A DNA stretch of 64,000 nucleotides, from contig JALMGJ010000005.1 in assembly GCA_023362775.1 (NCBI GenBank), forward strand, positions 69,556,963-69,620,962. Reading direction: 5' to 3'. Shown here piece by piece: positions 10,846 to 23,085 of this stretch. The notes beneath the pieces are model-generated. The model did not search any database and was not told where the DNA came from. It saw only the letters and a program-made list of their open reading frames with translations. The stretch comes from Charina bottae. Taxonomy: Eukaryota > Chordata > Lepidosauria > Squamata > Charinaidae. The position numbers were made by a program, and so were the translations under genes. Position 1 is the stretch's first letter. The number at the start of each line of letters is the position of its first letter.

Positions 10846-11187
10846 CAGGGCTTTCCAAAGTGCCACCGCTGGTGATAAACCAGTGGTGGTGGTGGCAGCA
10901 GCGCGTGTGCACGGCGGTGGCGCGCGCATGCACAGCGGTGGCATGGGGGCGTGCGGTGGCACGCACGTTCACAGTGGTGGCATGGGGGGCGTGCAGTGGC
11001 GCGTGCGCGCACGGCGGCGATGTGGGGGGCATGCGCGATGGCAGCCTCCGCTAAAACGCGGAAGCACTGATCCCGCGCCGCTGCCGCCATTCACACGCGT
11101 GCCGCCGCTTCCGGGTGATGTGGCGACACACCACGCTGTGTGTGGCGACACACTTTTGTGTCGCGACACACAGTTTGGAAAGCTCTG
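10846..11187. mobile_element. Non-autonomous hAT element, family 1, copy c, with CpG-rich tandem interior
   Basis: Ends CAGGGCTTTCCAAAGTG and CAGTTTGGAAAGCTCTG. Near 8-bp duplications atttagag and atctagag (7 of 8). The interior (10880-11040) is a degenerate ~25-30 bp array of GGTGGC/GCGTGCG units, rich in CpG and alternating purine-pyrimidine, unlike copies a, b and d. It inserted just downstream of the minus-strand proline-rich frame. Confidence 0.87.
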
Positions 11188-11225
11188 ATCTAGAGAAACA
11201 AGGCGACATGAGGTGCTCACAGAAT

Positions 11226-12302
11226 TTAGGTGGCCAGTGGTGATCCATTCCCGGTTGGCATGCACGCGGGCAACCACCACGTGGTTGCTACGCAAGGTTC
11301 CGATGCGGGGCTTGGTGCTGCGATGGGGAACGGCTCCGGTACGAGGCTTGGCATGGCAGCATGGCGTGACTCCACGATGAGGCTTGGTGCTGTAGCGAGG
11401 AACGGCTCTGGTATGAGGCTTGATGCGGCGACTGCAGGACGAGGTTCTGGCTCGAGGCTGGGTGCGAAGGCAAGGCAAGATTCCAGCACAAGGCTTGGCG
11501 CGGTTGTGAAGGACAATTCTGGCACGAAACTAGGCATGACAGCTGCAAGGTGAGGTTCTGGCTTGAGGCTGGGCATGAGGGCACGGCAAGACTCCGGCAT
11601 GAGGCTGGACCTGGAGGCTGGACAGGATTCTGGCGTGGGATTGGGCACGGTGGTAAGGCTAGGTTCTGGCCCGAAGCGCGGCTGTGGTGTGGGGCTGGGT
11701 TCTGTCACGGCACGTGGTGAGGCGACAAGGCAGGGCTCCTGTGCAAGGCTTGGAGGGGCTGCACGGCAAGGCTCTGGCATGAAAGTGAGACGAGGTCCGA
11801 GCGGGAATTCTGGTGCGGCGACGGGATCGCAATTCACTCCAGGAAGCTGTATGGAATCTGAATGGTTGTCTCCGGCAGTGGGTGCACACTGCGCTCGCCT
11901 TTTATCTCTTTGATTTTCGCGTCATTTGTGAGCGGGAGCCAATCGTGCCTCGCGTTGCTCTGCCTGCCTTTCCCACCACCGTTCTCGCGCACTAATAGGT
12001 GGAGGCGAGTCTCCTTCTGGGCTGCCTCCAACCAGATGTTCCGAATCTAATTCAAATTTCGCGCCAATTCCGTTCTTTCCTGTTTCTATTGTTATTGGCC
12101 CTTCTATTTCCAAATCGAACTCATCGGACTCATGAGACTCAGCCTCCATCCTGGCAGCCATGCTGATTCCTTTTGCTACGTCCTTTGAAGCTGCTGGAGT
12201 GTTTTGGTGCCCTGCCAGGATCTGGTTCCTCACCTGCTCCTGCTGATTGTCTTGCTGATCTGCCCCAGGTGATTTACTCAACAAGCTCCTGAGGCTGACA
12301 GT
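11226..12302 (-). pseudogene. Unassigned proline-rich repeat protein frame with one in-frame TGA
   Basis: Function unknown. The minus-strand frame is open from about 12302 (in-frame TGA at 12303-12305) to a TAA at 11226-11228, broken only by one TGA at 11922-11924; the segments on both sides are in the same frame. The upstream part (about 120 residues) is acidic and polar, with SHESDEFDLEIEGPI and a charged ARERWWERQAEQREAR stretch. The downstream part is about 13 repeats of a 12-13 residue unit, roughly PSLxPEPxxAxA. No start ATG is obvious near the 5' end, and CpG density is high. It may be a decayed gene exon, the gag-like frame of a retroelement, or a minisatellite that happens to be open. 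A hAT copy lies just beyond its 3' end. Confidence 0.5.
11290..11800. repeat. Degenerate 36/39-bp minisatellite
   Basis: About 13 units on the plus strand of the form GGTTCTGGC-N-CGAGGCTTGG-N-GCAAGG. Length variation is in multiples of three (36 or 39 bp), which keeps the minus-strand frame open. Units differ at many positions, so the array is not recent. Confidence 0.85.
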
Positions 12303-12942
12303 TCACCTGATCAGGCCCTTCAGCCTCTGACTCAGAAGTAGACCATAACAACCTGAGAGCTAGTTCTGGCAAGGTCAGAAGCAAACAGCCTGAAGTCAAA
12401 TTAGTCTGTTGCCACAACAAGGGACAGGAAGAACTGTCCATCCCCCCAAATAACAGAGAGGGCTCTTTAGCGATCCTCTGCCAGTCTAGAGAAAATTTCT
12501 CATAGATTATAGATTAATGGATCAACGATAAAGTATGCTTGCAGAATGTACCCATCACAAAGTGACTGGCATTCCTGTGCTTTGCAGTGGTTCCACAGTT
12601 GATGTTAGACTCTGAAACAGGATGTCCTGCAAGTGGGTAGGAACCTTCAGGTGGCAACAGTTAATTCACTGATCCAAGGTTTCACTATTCACCAGAGATC
12701 ATCAGATCAAGCTCCCGCTCTATCTAATCAAGAGCTGTTGTAATAAATTTCTGTCTGACCTGGAACAAATGAGAGGGGGGGGGGGAAACTAAAGAAAGAA
12801 GCAAGTGGACAAGAAAATGAAACTATCCCATTCTGGCCAATGAGAGTCAGGGTACTTTAAAAGTGGTGGACAACCTGCCCCTTTGCACTTCCTTTAGTGC
12901 AGGTTAGAATCCAATGATTTGGATGGGCTCTTTTCTCAAAGG

Positions 12943-13274
12943 GGCGTGGTGGCTCAGCGGGTAAGACACCAGGCTTGTTGATCAGAAGATCGCAAGTTCG
13001 GAGGTTCGAATCCCTAGCCCCGTGTGACGGAGTGAGCTCCCGCACTAGCCCCAGCTCTTGCCAACCTAGCAATTTGAAAGCATGCAAATGCAAGTAGATA
13101 AATAGGTACCACTTCAATGGGATGGTAACAGCGTTCCACGTGTGTCATGCCGGCCACATGACTGCGGAAGCGTCTTCAGACAGCGCTGGCTCTTTGGCTA
13201 ACAAACGGAGATGAGCACCGGCCCCTAGAGTCAGACACGACTGCACAAATGTGCGGGGGGAACCTTTACCTTAC
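12943..13274 (+). mobile_element. Sauria-type tRNA SINE
   Basis: Full-length copy with GGTTCGAATCCC box B and an ACCTTTACC tail. A 13-bp duplication cttttctcaaagg flanks it at 12930-12942 and 13275-13287. Confidence 0.96.
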
Positions 13275-13287
13275 CTTTTCTCAAAGG

Positions 13288-15137
13288 ACATCGTACTGCC
13301 ACTTGGGATAGTCCAGTGGCACTTTATTGGTCAGGAAGTGAAGGTGAGATGAAGCTGAGCCAAAGCAGACATTAAACTGGGCAAGTTTGCACAGAGGATC
13401 TGCTGCCCTTCACAAAAGTCATTTCATCTCTGGAAGCTGCCTCCATCGTGGTGTGTGCTTGTATCTTTATACTGTGCTCTGACCTCCCTTTGTAGCTTGA
13501 AGCATTTCATTCTGAGTATGTCTTAAAGACATATTAGCTCAGCTCACGCTTTCCATATTCAACTCCACAACCCTGCTTAGAACTACACTGTAAGAAAAAT
13601 GTTATTTACAATATGGCTGGAGGAAAAAGTAGAGGAATTGAGACTGGGGCAGCAGTGGGCAGTTAAATCTCTCTTAAGCTATTGACATATATCACAGAGA
13701 TAGCAACTGGCTTGGGGCAATTGTTATCTACTTAGCAACCTGCTGGGATTAGAAAAAAAAATGAAGGAAAAATCAAACCAATGTCAAGAGTTATTTAAAA
13801 TCAAAGCTAACACTTGAAACTTTTTTGGTTTTAAAATGGAGGCAAACAAAATGTTTGGAAACACTGGCTTTTGAAGAAAAACTGCAACCCCTGTCTCTTA
13901 GGAAGAGAGGGCCTTTCAAAAATAATTTCACACATTCCTATCATGCAGGCGACTGCAGATTATTTGCAGTACGCTGGCTAATGAATAAATTTCACTGCCT
14001 TTTGGCATCTCAGAAGGGGAGTATGAAAGAGCTGTGAAGGCAAAAGGAGTGCGCGGAGGAGTACACATTGATCATGTGTCTCCTAAAGGTGGCATTCAAT
14101 AAAGACAAATGTTAGCAAGCAAATGATATAACCACAGGAGCTGATATGCCACGAAAAATGAATTAACCTTTTCTCTGCTGGAATTCCTACAACATCATTT
14201 TCAGCTCAAATGGGTGTTTCGCCATAATCAATGGTGTTTTCAACATCTGACAGGTACACCTGGCACGCATCCGTCAGACATCCCTAGGATGTGTAAAGTG
14301 GGTTGAGCTTCTGCAGTAAATGCATTGGGATGGGAAATTGTGATGCATTGAAAGAGTCAGAGGGAGATAAACTTTTATACAGTGTGTACATTTGCAAAAG
14401 GTCAGTGCATGCTTTTTCAAATACCACTGCACATTTATGCATCAGTGTACACTTTTAAGTTAGGTCTTCCAATCTTTTATATTTCCAAAAATGGGGGAAC
14501 CAACAGTTGCTTGCTTGCTTTCTGGGAGTGTCAATGCAAGCACTACTTTGGCTCTTGATAGAGTCTAATGTGCACATCTGCAGGTTCTCCCAACAATCTA
14601 GCATGTTACCTTGTTAACAGATGGCCTAAACAGGCGTGTTTTCCTCTTTCCTTTCGATTTTCAACCATCTTGCCTCATGAAGAATTCTTAGAAGCAAAAA
14701 GGCCAGTTGACTGAATAAATTTGCATCCATGTGACTTTTGGATTTTTTCCCTGTGTTTCAGCAGCCTAACAAATCTATAATTAAAGATTCTCAAAGCAGG
14801 ACTGTCAGCAAAAAAAAAAAGAGCTGTCAAAAATATATTATCTGAGCAATCCTTAGAGCAGTCTTAATAGCCAGCATATTTTCAGTTTATTATCCTCTAG
14901 AGTAATGAAGCAGAGATGGCCGCGACATGACTAAGGTTATGTAGTCAGTTCATGGCAGAGACCAGAACTAGTATCTCTCCTAAAATTGACTTAGGAATTT
15001 TGTAGTAAACCCTGTTTGGGAAGAGCTTTGAGAGGTCATGAAATGAGCCAATTGACCTATAAATGGAAAATTGTCCAAGACCTTCAGTGGGGACCTTCTT
15101 CAACGTTTCAAATTTCTAATTACTTATATTCTTAAGG
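13288..15137. other. No gene or element recognised
   Basis: Mostly AT-rich DNA without low-complexity arrays. The 13825-14037 frame has no recognisable motif. Confidence 0.5.
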
Positions 15138-15382
15138 GAGCCAGTTTGTTGTAGTGGTTTAAGGCACTAGGTTAGAAACCAGGAGACCATGAGTCCTAGT
15201 CCTGCCTTGGGCATGAAGCCAGCTTGGGGACTTTGGGCCCATCCCTCTCTCTCAGCCCTAGGAGAAGGCAATGGCGAATCTCTTCTGAAAATGTTGCCCA
15301 GAAATCTTCAGGGACTTGTCCATGTAATTACCAGGAGTCAAGACTGACTCAAAGGCAAAATGGATGGATGGATGGATGGATG
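15138..15382 (+). mobile_element. tRNA-headed SINE (second type)
   Basis: Head GAGCCAGTTTGTTGTAGTGG with GAGTCCTAGTCC box B, then CAGCCCTAGGAGAAGGCAATGG body and CAAGACTGACTCAAAGGCA tail, ending in (TGGA)n. Same family as 35884-36123, 49965-50195 (inverted) and 55284-55467. Confidence 0.88.
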
Positions 15383-18300
15383 TGGGTGAGTTGTGGCTTA
15401 AAGCCTGAAGAGAGGGAAGATGTGGGCAAGATAAAGTCCTCACCATTATCAGGCATCTGTTCCTCCCCCTCTCTCTGGATACCTCTCTGCCTTTGCTTGT
15501 CTTCTCCTTCTGGGTCCCGTTAGCACAACTAGTCAAAGTGAGAGTGCAAAGCAAGTAGCAAGGCTAAGAAATTCCAGGAGTGTTCCTTATGTAAATGCCT
15601 GACAAGACTGCCCCTTTACACTGGTTGGTCATGCATTCTCTTAGGCCTTGTGCTGGGATTTTGTTGAGGAGCATTAGCTCAACGCAGTGGGCATGGTGGT
15701 GAGACATGTAGCCAGCAATGAACTGGCTACATGTTGGATGATTGGAAGCACATGATTAGCTTTTATGTTGCAGCACTCACAGGAAGGAACAAAAGTCAGA
15801 GTATTCCACATTTTTAACATCCTTGAAAATAAAAGTGAAGCATACTGGAAAAGGAATGCCTCTTCATCACAGCCATCCTGTGTTCAGTGGCTGCACCACT
15901 CATTTACTTATCTCTTTACCCACAATTTGCATACAGCCTACTCCTTGTGGCTGTCCTTCCTTCATTATCTCTTTATCCTATGTAGAAGTAAGAGGATTTA
16001 TTTATTTATTTAAATTTATATAACCTATATATTTGCTATAAGGATGTAGCAAATTGGTCAAATTATTGAGGGGGATATATTATACTTCCTTTCATTAGGC
16101 ATGACCAGACAAGTAAAAGAACAAAAATAGATGTTGTTGTATTTTGACAAAAAGAAAGAAAAAAGAAAACAGGCTAAAAGCATCGATCATGGTTTTTAGG
16201 GATAATTCCTTTCTTGTTCATTAAAAAGTAAATGTATTGCCAAATTTAAACTTATTTAAAATTGGGTTGAACTAAATGGGAAAATAATTGCTTGAAATTC
16301 TCAGAAGTCACATTTTTAGAAGTGCTTTGGTAAATCCTCAGTCCTGCTCAGGTACAACAAAAATTCCTGCTCAGTTTTTATGAACATTAAAGAAATGCCA
16401 AATAATGGTGGACAGCCTTAGCCTCAAGTTTCTACAGCAAAGCCAAAGATACAAATCAGATTGTTGGAGTAAAAACACTACCAAGAAGTGGAACTTGCAT
16501 TGTGCTCATCACCTTTAATCTTAGTATTAATACAATTTTTTTTAAAAAAAACAATAAGTCAAAATTCACGTAGGCCTGTTTTACAATGGTAGTTTCTTCG
16601 ATGTTCGGAGTGCTAGGTCTACAATTCCAAGAATTGTCAGAAAGGTACTCCGTCCCAAAATATCTGGACAGTGCAAAGCTGGGAAAGGCTATTCTGCATA
16701 CAGCAGTTAGATGTGTAGCAGCATCTCCTGGCATTTCTCATGGAGTATGAAACATAAAAAGCATCTCTAATCATAGGAGGTACCTTCTGGAACAATTAGG
16801 TCTTTTCTTTTTCCTTTCTAGCAAAATTTTGGCTGGATCATTAATGACAAAACCTCTGGAAAGTTATTCACCTATGAACTTGCAAACAAGCGTTTCAATC
16901 TTTCCATGCAATCTTTTTGTAGATTATCCTTTCAAGCACATATCCTATCCACATATTCCCCATCTGTTTATATAATACATTTATAAAGTGTTGATGCAAA
17001 CATACATTTATTCATTTGCTTGTTATATATAATAGATTTATAGCCTTAATATATCTTGAAGATAAACTCATACAAACTTCAGCAACATGAACCATCAGAG
17101 GCGTAACTACTGAATGAACTGTGACTGAAAATTCACTACATGTTTGTCTGGCAGACTGCTGTTTAATAGTCCATCATACTCAGCTGAAGATGACCTTCTG
17201 AGGGATATACTGTACAACTACATGAGTGTGTATGTTTCTATGTGTGTAGGAGAAATTTGCATTTTTGAAGGAAATGTCCCATAAGAACCATGCTGGATAA
17301 AGATCTGTAGTGTATCGCTGTTCCATACAGTATCCAACCAGATGTCTTCGGAAAGCCCACAAGCACTTGTGTGATACTTGATTCTGGAGAAACATGCAGC
17401 CAGCATTATTACTTGCCACTGATAGCTTATCCTTCATTAATTTGACTGATCTCTTTTTTAAACCATCCAAACTACAACATTTTATGGTGGGAAATTTTAT
17501 TTAATTACATACAGGGTGAAGTGCTATTTCCTTTTTTCTGTCATGGATTGGAATGCAAAAGGATTCTGCCCAGGATTTCATTGGATGCCAATTTGGACAT
17601 TCTGCTCCACTGGTCTTTGCAGCAAAATGAACACTATCACCAAATGAGGCCCAGCTAACATTCATATTCTCCCTGAGAAAAAAATATGCCTTAAAAATAT
17701 GCTTCTGAAAGTACAAACAGCAATAGTTATTTAAAAAAAGTTATATTGGGGAAATGTGCATGAGAAAAGACTTGCATAATAATGTATCTTGGGAAATGTA
17801 AGAAAAGTCACGTGATTTAAGACATGTCATCTTGCAAATGTTTTGTTTGTTTGCTTTAATCCAGGGAACTGGAATAGTACCATACTAACATCGGCAATAA
17901 AACAGATTAGGTATTTTTACTGTGTCACACATTTTCTATCTTTCAGGTGTATTGAATGATTTCAAACACTGGTATTATGCAGGTGGTAGAATTATAGAAA
18001 AGAGAGAAAAGATTTTCCCTATCCACCTTATCCATATTATAGATGATTTTTATAAACTTCTGTAATGTCTCCCTGTATTCATCTCCATTCCTATTTTAAA
18101 AAGCAGGATCTATTGTATTCTTGCCTCTTAGAGGAGCTGCACCATCATCCTTATCATTTTGGTACCCAACACATTAAAAAGTGTGTGCGTGTGTGTGCGC
18201 GCATGCACAATACCAGTTTGAAAAGAGAGAATTGACAGTTTCTAGCTGATGTTTGCAATTCCTGGGGTAGGGGATGAAAATGTATTACTCCATGGGGACA

Positions 18301-18519
18301 GTCTTTTTTAGAAGTATTTGACTGTCACCATATATTTTGTATATTTGTAAATAAAAGCAAATATTACAGACTATAATATTTTTTCATCCAAATGAAAGAA
18401 AGCCCAAATTGTATTGCAATACTGCAGATTTCCCTCATGGAAAGAATTTATACTTACCTTAAAGACAGAGGATAATCTATAAATACTTCTATAACTGCTG
18501 TCAAGAAGATTGGAAGCCG
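15383..18519. other. No gene seen
   Basis: Unassigned AT-rich DNA. A (GT/GC) alternating run lies at 18180-18207. No open frame shows family motifs. Confidence 0.5.
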
Positions 18520-18671
18520 CTTCTTTAGAATTTTTCTTTTTCTTCTTCTTTTCTTATTTCTTTTTCAGTTTCTTATTACTTTTCTTTATTATCCTTTAAT
18601 TCAAAATTTGTACTGTTTTTAATTCTGTTGAAAAACTTCTTCAATAAAAATTATTTTTTTAAAAAAAAAAG
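18520..18671 (+). mobile_element. L1 LINE 3' end fragment
   Basis: TTTTTCTTCTTC-rich 3' UTR followed by CAATAAAAATT and an A-run. Layout matches the fragment at 7655-7806. Confidence 0.65.
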
Positions 18672-19429
18672 AATTTCTACTTGGAAACTATGGGGTGGTA
18701 TGCACATTCCTTGGTTAGAAGGCGAGTAAGTTTTAAAAGCATTTCCAGCAGTTAGAGCAAATTAGGGTCCTGAAAATTTTCATTTTTGTTGATAATGAAC
18801 TCTCTGTAGCCAAGGACACATTGACATGCCTGAACTCCATGACAGAATTTTTATGGGAAATAACGGTTGGTCTGAGAGCCAACACTGATTAGCACATATG
18901 CCCAATGCTGTGTTAATAGCTAATAATGCTATCATTAACCTCTGCTGTCCCAGTTTTGTGGATAATTTATGGGCAGAATCTATTCAAATGCAACAACCTG
19001 AACTCCAGACTGTACTAGAAGAAAGGGAACAGAAGGAGGCGACGATTCACTTGCGTTTAGATATTGGCCTGAACGATATTCTTACGATATTCTTACTTCC
19101 ACCAGCAAACTGACCTCACAGCATGAAAGAAGTGCTGAAACTAAGAAACTGTTTTGAGGTGCAGTGTGCAGTCATGTATGCACAATACAACAATATATGA
19201 TAGAAGATAATTCAGTGGGAATGGAGAACCTGCCTTTAGACATGCACGTCTCATTTGGAGTTTCACAATTCAACCACGGTGCATACACAACAAATGAATT
19301 CATAAAAGTGGGGCCCATTAAGACCTCTGTTATAAACAGTCTATTATTCAACAGGGCGATGCTTCTGAAATATCTGTGACGGTCTTCAGCAGTTTGTTTA
19401 CTATCCCAAAATTCTGCCACTTGGATTTT

Positions 19430-19567
19430 ATTATATTATATGTATAAGTTTTATTTGAATGTTATTTTAATTTATTTGTAGTTGTATTTTAATTGATTAT
19501 ATTTTATTGTAAACCACCCAGAGTGGTGGAGAGTGGGTGGTGGGGGAGTGGGTGGTGATAAATCTAA

Positions 19568-19598
<31 letters not shown>

Positions 19599-19600
19599 AT
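19430..19600 (+). mobile_element. CR1-type LINE 3' terminus
   Basis: Ends with the signature TTGTAAACCACCCAGAG, a short G-rich stem, then ATAAATCTAATAAATAAATAAA. The same terminus recurs at 23765, 59405, 61700 and 62380. Confidence 0.75.
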
Positions 19601-19787
19601 ATGCATCACACCAAATAAAAAGTGGCTTGAGCTTTATGTAACATACTTTGAAACAATGTGCTGATTTCCCATAGACGCTACTGATTGTCAGTAGCACAAG
19701 CTACTTACTCCAAATACCTATACCCAGCAAATGCTATCTTTCCACAGTATCCTTTATTTTTAATTTTGAACTTCTGATCCACTAACC

Positions 19788-19866
19788 TAGTGTTTCTCAA
19801 CCTCAGCAAGTTTAAGATCTGTGCATGCTGACTGGGGAATTCTGGGAGTTGAAGTCCACACATTTT
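19788..19866. mobile_element. Truncated hAT MITE, family 2
   Basis: Left TIR (AGTGTTTCTCAACCTCAGCAA) and the central GAATTCTGGGAGTTGAAGTCC are present, but the right TIR is missing. Confidence 0.75.
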
Positions 19867-19919
19867 CTCTGTAAGCAAGAGCTATCTGGCTGAAAGGCAC
19901 TTCAATTTCATCTTCTTTC

Positions 19920-20448
19920 TGAAGATCATTCAGTGGTCTGTTAGAACCAGTGAATGGAGCAGAGCTTAACTTTGTGTAAACTTGTGCATAGAAAAAGGAA
20001 TATTGTTTAAAAATACAGCCTGTGAGCATGTTAGAGAGATTCAGGTTTTTATTCTTACACTTTTAGCCCACCCAAGCATAAAGAAACACATGCTTAGACA
20101 CTGCAGGTACAAAAAGTAAGTACGAAAGAGTTCTTACATTTATTCAGTCCAGGTACAGCCATTTGAGTAGAAAATTGGTTTCAGTTCTTCTTTCGGTTCC
20201 CTAAACTATATACCTCTGGCCCTGTTTGCTGCCAGAGGCTGCGTGGAGAAAGGGGCTTGAGGCCTAGGCATGGCCTCTCCATGGAGGAGCTAAGGCACAT
20301 GCGTCCTACCCCATTGGTGGAAGAATCAGAGAGAGAGAAGAGGAAGTGGGAGGGGAAACAAAAAGCTTCCTCTGGAAGCACAGAGCTTGCCTCCTAGAGC
20401 AATCACCCATATGCTAATGAGGCATGCTTGATTTTCCAGATTCCAACA
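19920..20448 (-). mobile_element. Solo LTR, family A
   Basis: On the minus strand it begins TGTTGGAATCTGG and ends ATGATCTTCA (TG...CA). A perfect 5-bp duplication ctttc lies at 19915-19919 and 20449-20453. It carries an AATAAATG signal. Homologues at 41110 and 57076. There is no internal coding region, so it is a recombination remnant of an endogenous retrovirus-like element. Confidence 0.94.
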
Positions 20449-20837
20449 CTTTCCCCCTCTTTCTTTTTATTGGCCATTAACCATTAACAATGAAATACGT
20501 CAGGAAAATAAGATTTCAGGAGTTAAATTAGCAACCCAAGAATATAAACTGAAACTGTATGATGATATTGTACTTACAGTTACTCAACTGATAGAAAGAT
20601 TTCTTAGTATTGTTAATGGAATGTATGCAGCAATATGATCTCATGTCGGTGTCAGATTAATGCAGTAGAGTTAGGAAGTACACACAATAAATTTAGTGAA
20701 CTGCATAGAACTTAGAAAAGCTGCAGTAGTTGGTAACTCCCTATCTGAAACTGGTGACTTTGCAATGCAGCACTCTGCTCACCGCAACTGTCAGGCAAGT
20801 AGCACTTCTCCAGACACCTGATATTTTTACTCTACAA

Positions 20838-20971
20838 CAGTGTTTCTCAGCCTTGGCAACTTTAAGATGTGTGGACTTCAACTCCCAGAATTCCCCAGCC
20901 AGCATGCTGGCTGGGGAATTCTGGAAGTTGAAGTCCACACATCTTAAAGTTGCCAAGGTTGGGAAACACTG
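20838..20971. mobile_element. Palindromic hAT MITE, family 2
   Basis: A 134-bp hairpin centred on CCAGCATGCTGG. Perfect 8-bp duplication ctctacaa at 20830-20837 and 20972-20979. Confidence 0.96.
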
Positions 20972-21178
20972 CTCTACAAGAAAGATAATAAACCAATTCT
21001 GGATTTTCCTGTGTTTAGAGAACAAGAAGAGTCACACCGTAAAGGAGTACTTTACAGGACATCCATGCCTTTGATAAGCTATTGCCTATATTGCAATTTC
21101 TCCAAACAAGCAGGCCACCCCGGCCTCCTGACTTCCAAATTTAATACCCTATAGTTCCTTATCTTGATGTCTGTAAAT

Positions 21179-21487
21179 CAGCCTTTCTCAACCTTCTGAC
21201 CCTGGAGGAACCCTTGAAATATTTTTCAGGCCTCGGGGAACCCCTGCACATTCAGGCTCAGACATAGGCCCCAAGTTACAAAATGATTATATTCGTTCCA
21301 TGGGTAGCCCTGTAGATATGCATTCACAGTGTTCTTAAACTAAAAATAAAGGATGAAACTTACCTCTTTAATGTGAAGTTGCCTGAATTCGAAATGACTT
21401 TTGAAATAAACCGTGATCTCCCAGGGAACCCCAAGTGACCTCTCGCAGAAACCTAGGGTGCCATGGAGCCCTGGTTGAGAAACCCTG
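21179..21487. mobile_element. Non-autonomous hAT element, family 3
   Basis: Ends CAGCCTTTCTCAACCTT and GGTTGAGAAACCCTG; 8-bp duplications ctgtaaat and ctgtaaac (7 of 8). The inverted homologue at 52884-53186 shares the GGGGTTCCCC-like and GGGAACC interior blocks. Confidence 0.92.
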
Positions 21488-22207
21488 CTGTAAACCATCA
21501 AACCTTAGAATATGATGGAATGTGATGGATATAAGTTCTGTGTTGCCCTGAAATTAGGGTATATGGTTTTGTTTGGTGGGAGCCTTCTGATCTCTATATT
21601 TCTTTGCTAGCTTAATAAAGGAACCAGCTTGGAAATCTCCAGTCATTGGTTTTCTTTAGAAGTGAGTTTTCCCACATTAATAAAGGCAAAACTCAAATAT
21701 TGATATGGAACTTGAAAAAAGGAAGAAAAGCAATACCTATACGTAGTATTGGGGTTTAACATTACTGTAAAAAAATGTTATATGACAAAAAAATACTAGG
21801 GATTTATTTAAAAACAACTACAGTATGTACGGACTTGGAAAAATTTTAACAGCAGGTATCTCCAGATTGGGGGGGGGGGGAACCAAGTGAAGAAATACAT
21901 ATGGTCTAATAAAAGACCAAGGATTAAATTCAAGGTTCTACAGGACTCAAAAGAGGAAGGTGGATTAGTTGCTCTGAATTTTAAATTGTATTATCATGCT
22001 AGTTGCCTAACATGGACCTCGGGGTGGATTGTATTGCCTTATGGCTTGGCTACAACTATGGAAGGAGCAAGGCTTCCAGATAGCTTGTATAAAAATCTCT
22101 GGGTTGACACAAGCAGACACAATTTATCAGATCATGTAATAGTAAGTAATGTACTAAGTATTTGGGATAAATACAGAAAGAGAATTAGTCCAGATCTCTT
22201 TTCTTGT

Positions 22208-22208
<1 letters not shown>

Positions 22209-22243
<35 letters not shown>

Positions 22244-22276
22244 TATTTATTTATTTATTTATTTATTTATTTTTTA
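22209..22276. repeat. Microsatellite (ATC)n then (TTTA)n
   Basis: About 11 ATC units followed by about 8 TTTA units, lying inside the L1 ORF2 remnant. Confidence 0.95.
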
Positions 22277-22535
22277 AGAGGAAGGTTCTAGGAAATATTT
22301 TCAGTGGAGAGCTAATAATTTGTTCAGATTACAAGATTTAATTATTAATAAAACAAAGATAAAATCTTTTGAAATTCTTACCTCATAATGGTCTAGTATA
22401 ACTGACTGGTTTCAGTATCTTCAGATATGCAGTATATGTCAGATTTCCCACATGAAAATTGTTTTGGCAAATTGTTTTCTATACAAAGCACAGCTTTCTC
22501 ATGGTGACGTGAAGTGCAGGTGGCCAGATAACAAC

Positions 22536-23085
22536 TGTCACGTGTGTATTGTTTCGGCTAGTTACTAAATGTTTGCATGGGAACATGTCCTCCTGATTCC
22601 CTCCGTGGGAAGCCTGCTCCGGGGGGAGCAGAGGGAGGGAGGAGACAGCATGCTTGCTGCGACATTGCCACCTATTGACAGGTTATGCTTTTGGCCTAAC
22701 CTAAGTTTTCCTCCAATCAGAAAGCTGGAAAAAGCCTATTTCTATCCATGCAAAATGGTATTCTATGCTTCTTGACTTCTTGTGTCTTTTAGCCATGTCA
22801 TTTGTGTTTTTTGCTCCTGTGGACTAATAGAAGTGTGAGCTATACCTGGCTATGTGCATGATGCCATGGCAATATGCTCCTTCATATCTGTCGTACAGTG
22901 GAAGCCAACACATGTGCATTTTCTGTGTATACTCTACTTGTAAGTTTTGTTTTACCTTTTGCAATGCTGTACCATGTACAGTAGATACAACTGCCTTTAT
23001 TTATAGTAAATAAAGTAAATAATCTGACTTTTTAGCCAGAAATGCTGCCCTCTGTGTCTGTCTGTTTACTCTGCTTCTTTCCCTA
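22536..23085 (+). mobile_element. Possible solo LTR inside L1
   Basis: A non-L1 segment separates two L1 ORF2 blocks. It begins TGTCACGTGTG and contains an AATAAAG signal at about 23010 followed by ~80 bp ending TATAAGCCA. No matching 5-bp duplication was found, so the ends are approximate. Confidence 0.4.

Noticed and set aside
10674..11090. Histidine/cysteine-rich minus-strand frame
   Set aside because: It spans the edge of hAT copy c and its CpG-rich tandem interior; composition follows the repeats.
12943..13274. Possible tRNA genes in SINE heads
   Set aside because: Box A and box B are present, but no full cloverleaf closes and each head is joined to a SINE body with a target duplication.
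22536..23085. Confident LTR call inside L1
   Set aside because: LTR-like features are present, but no matching 5-bp duplication was found, so it is kept only as a possible element.
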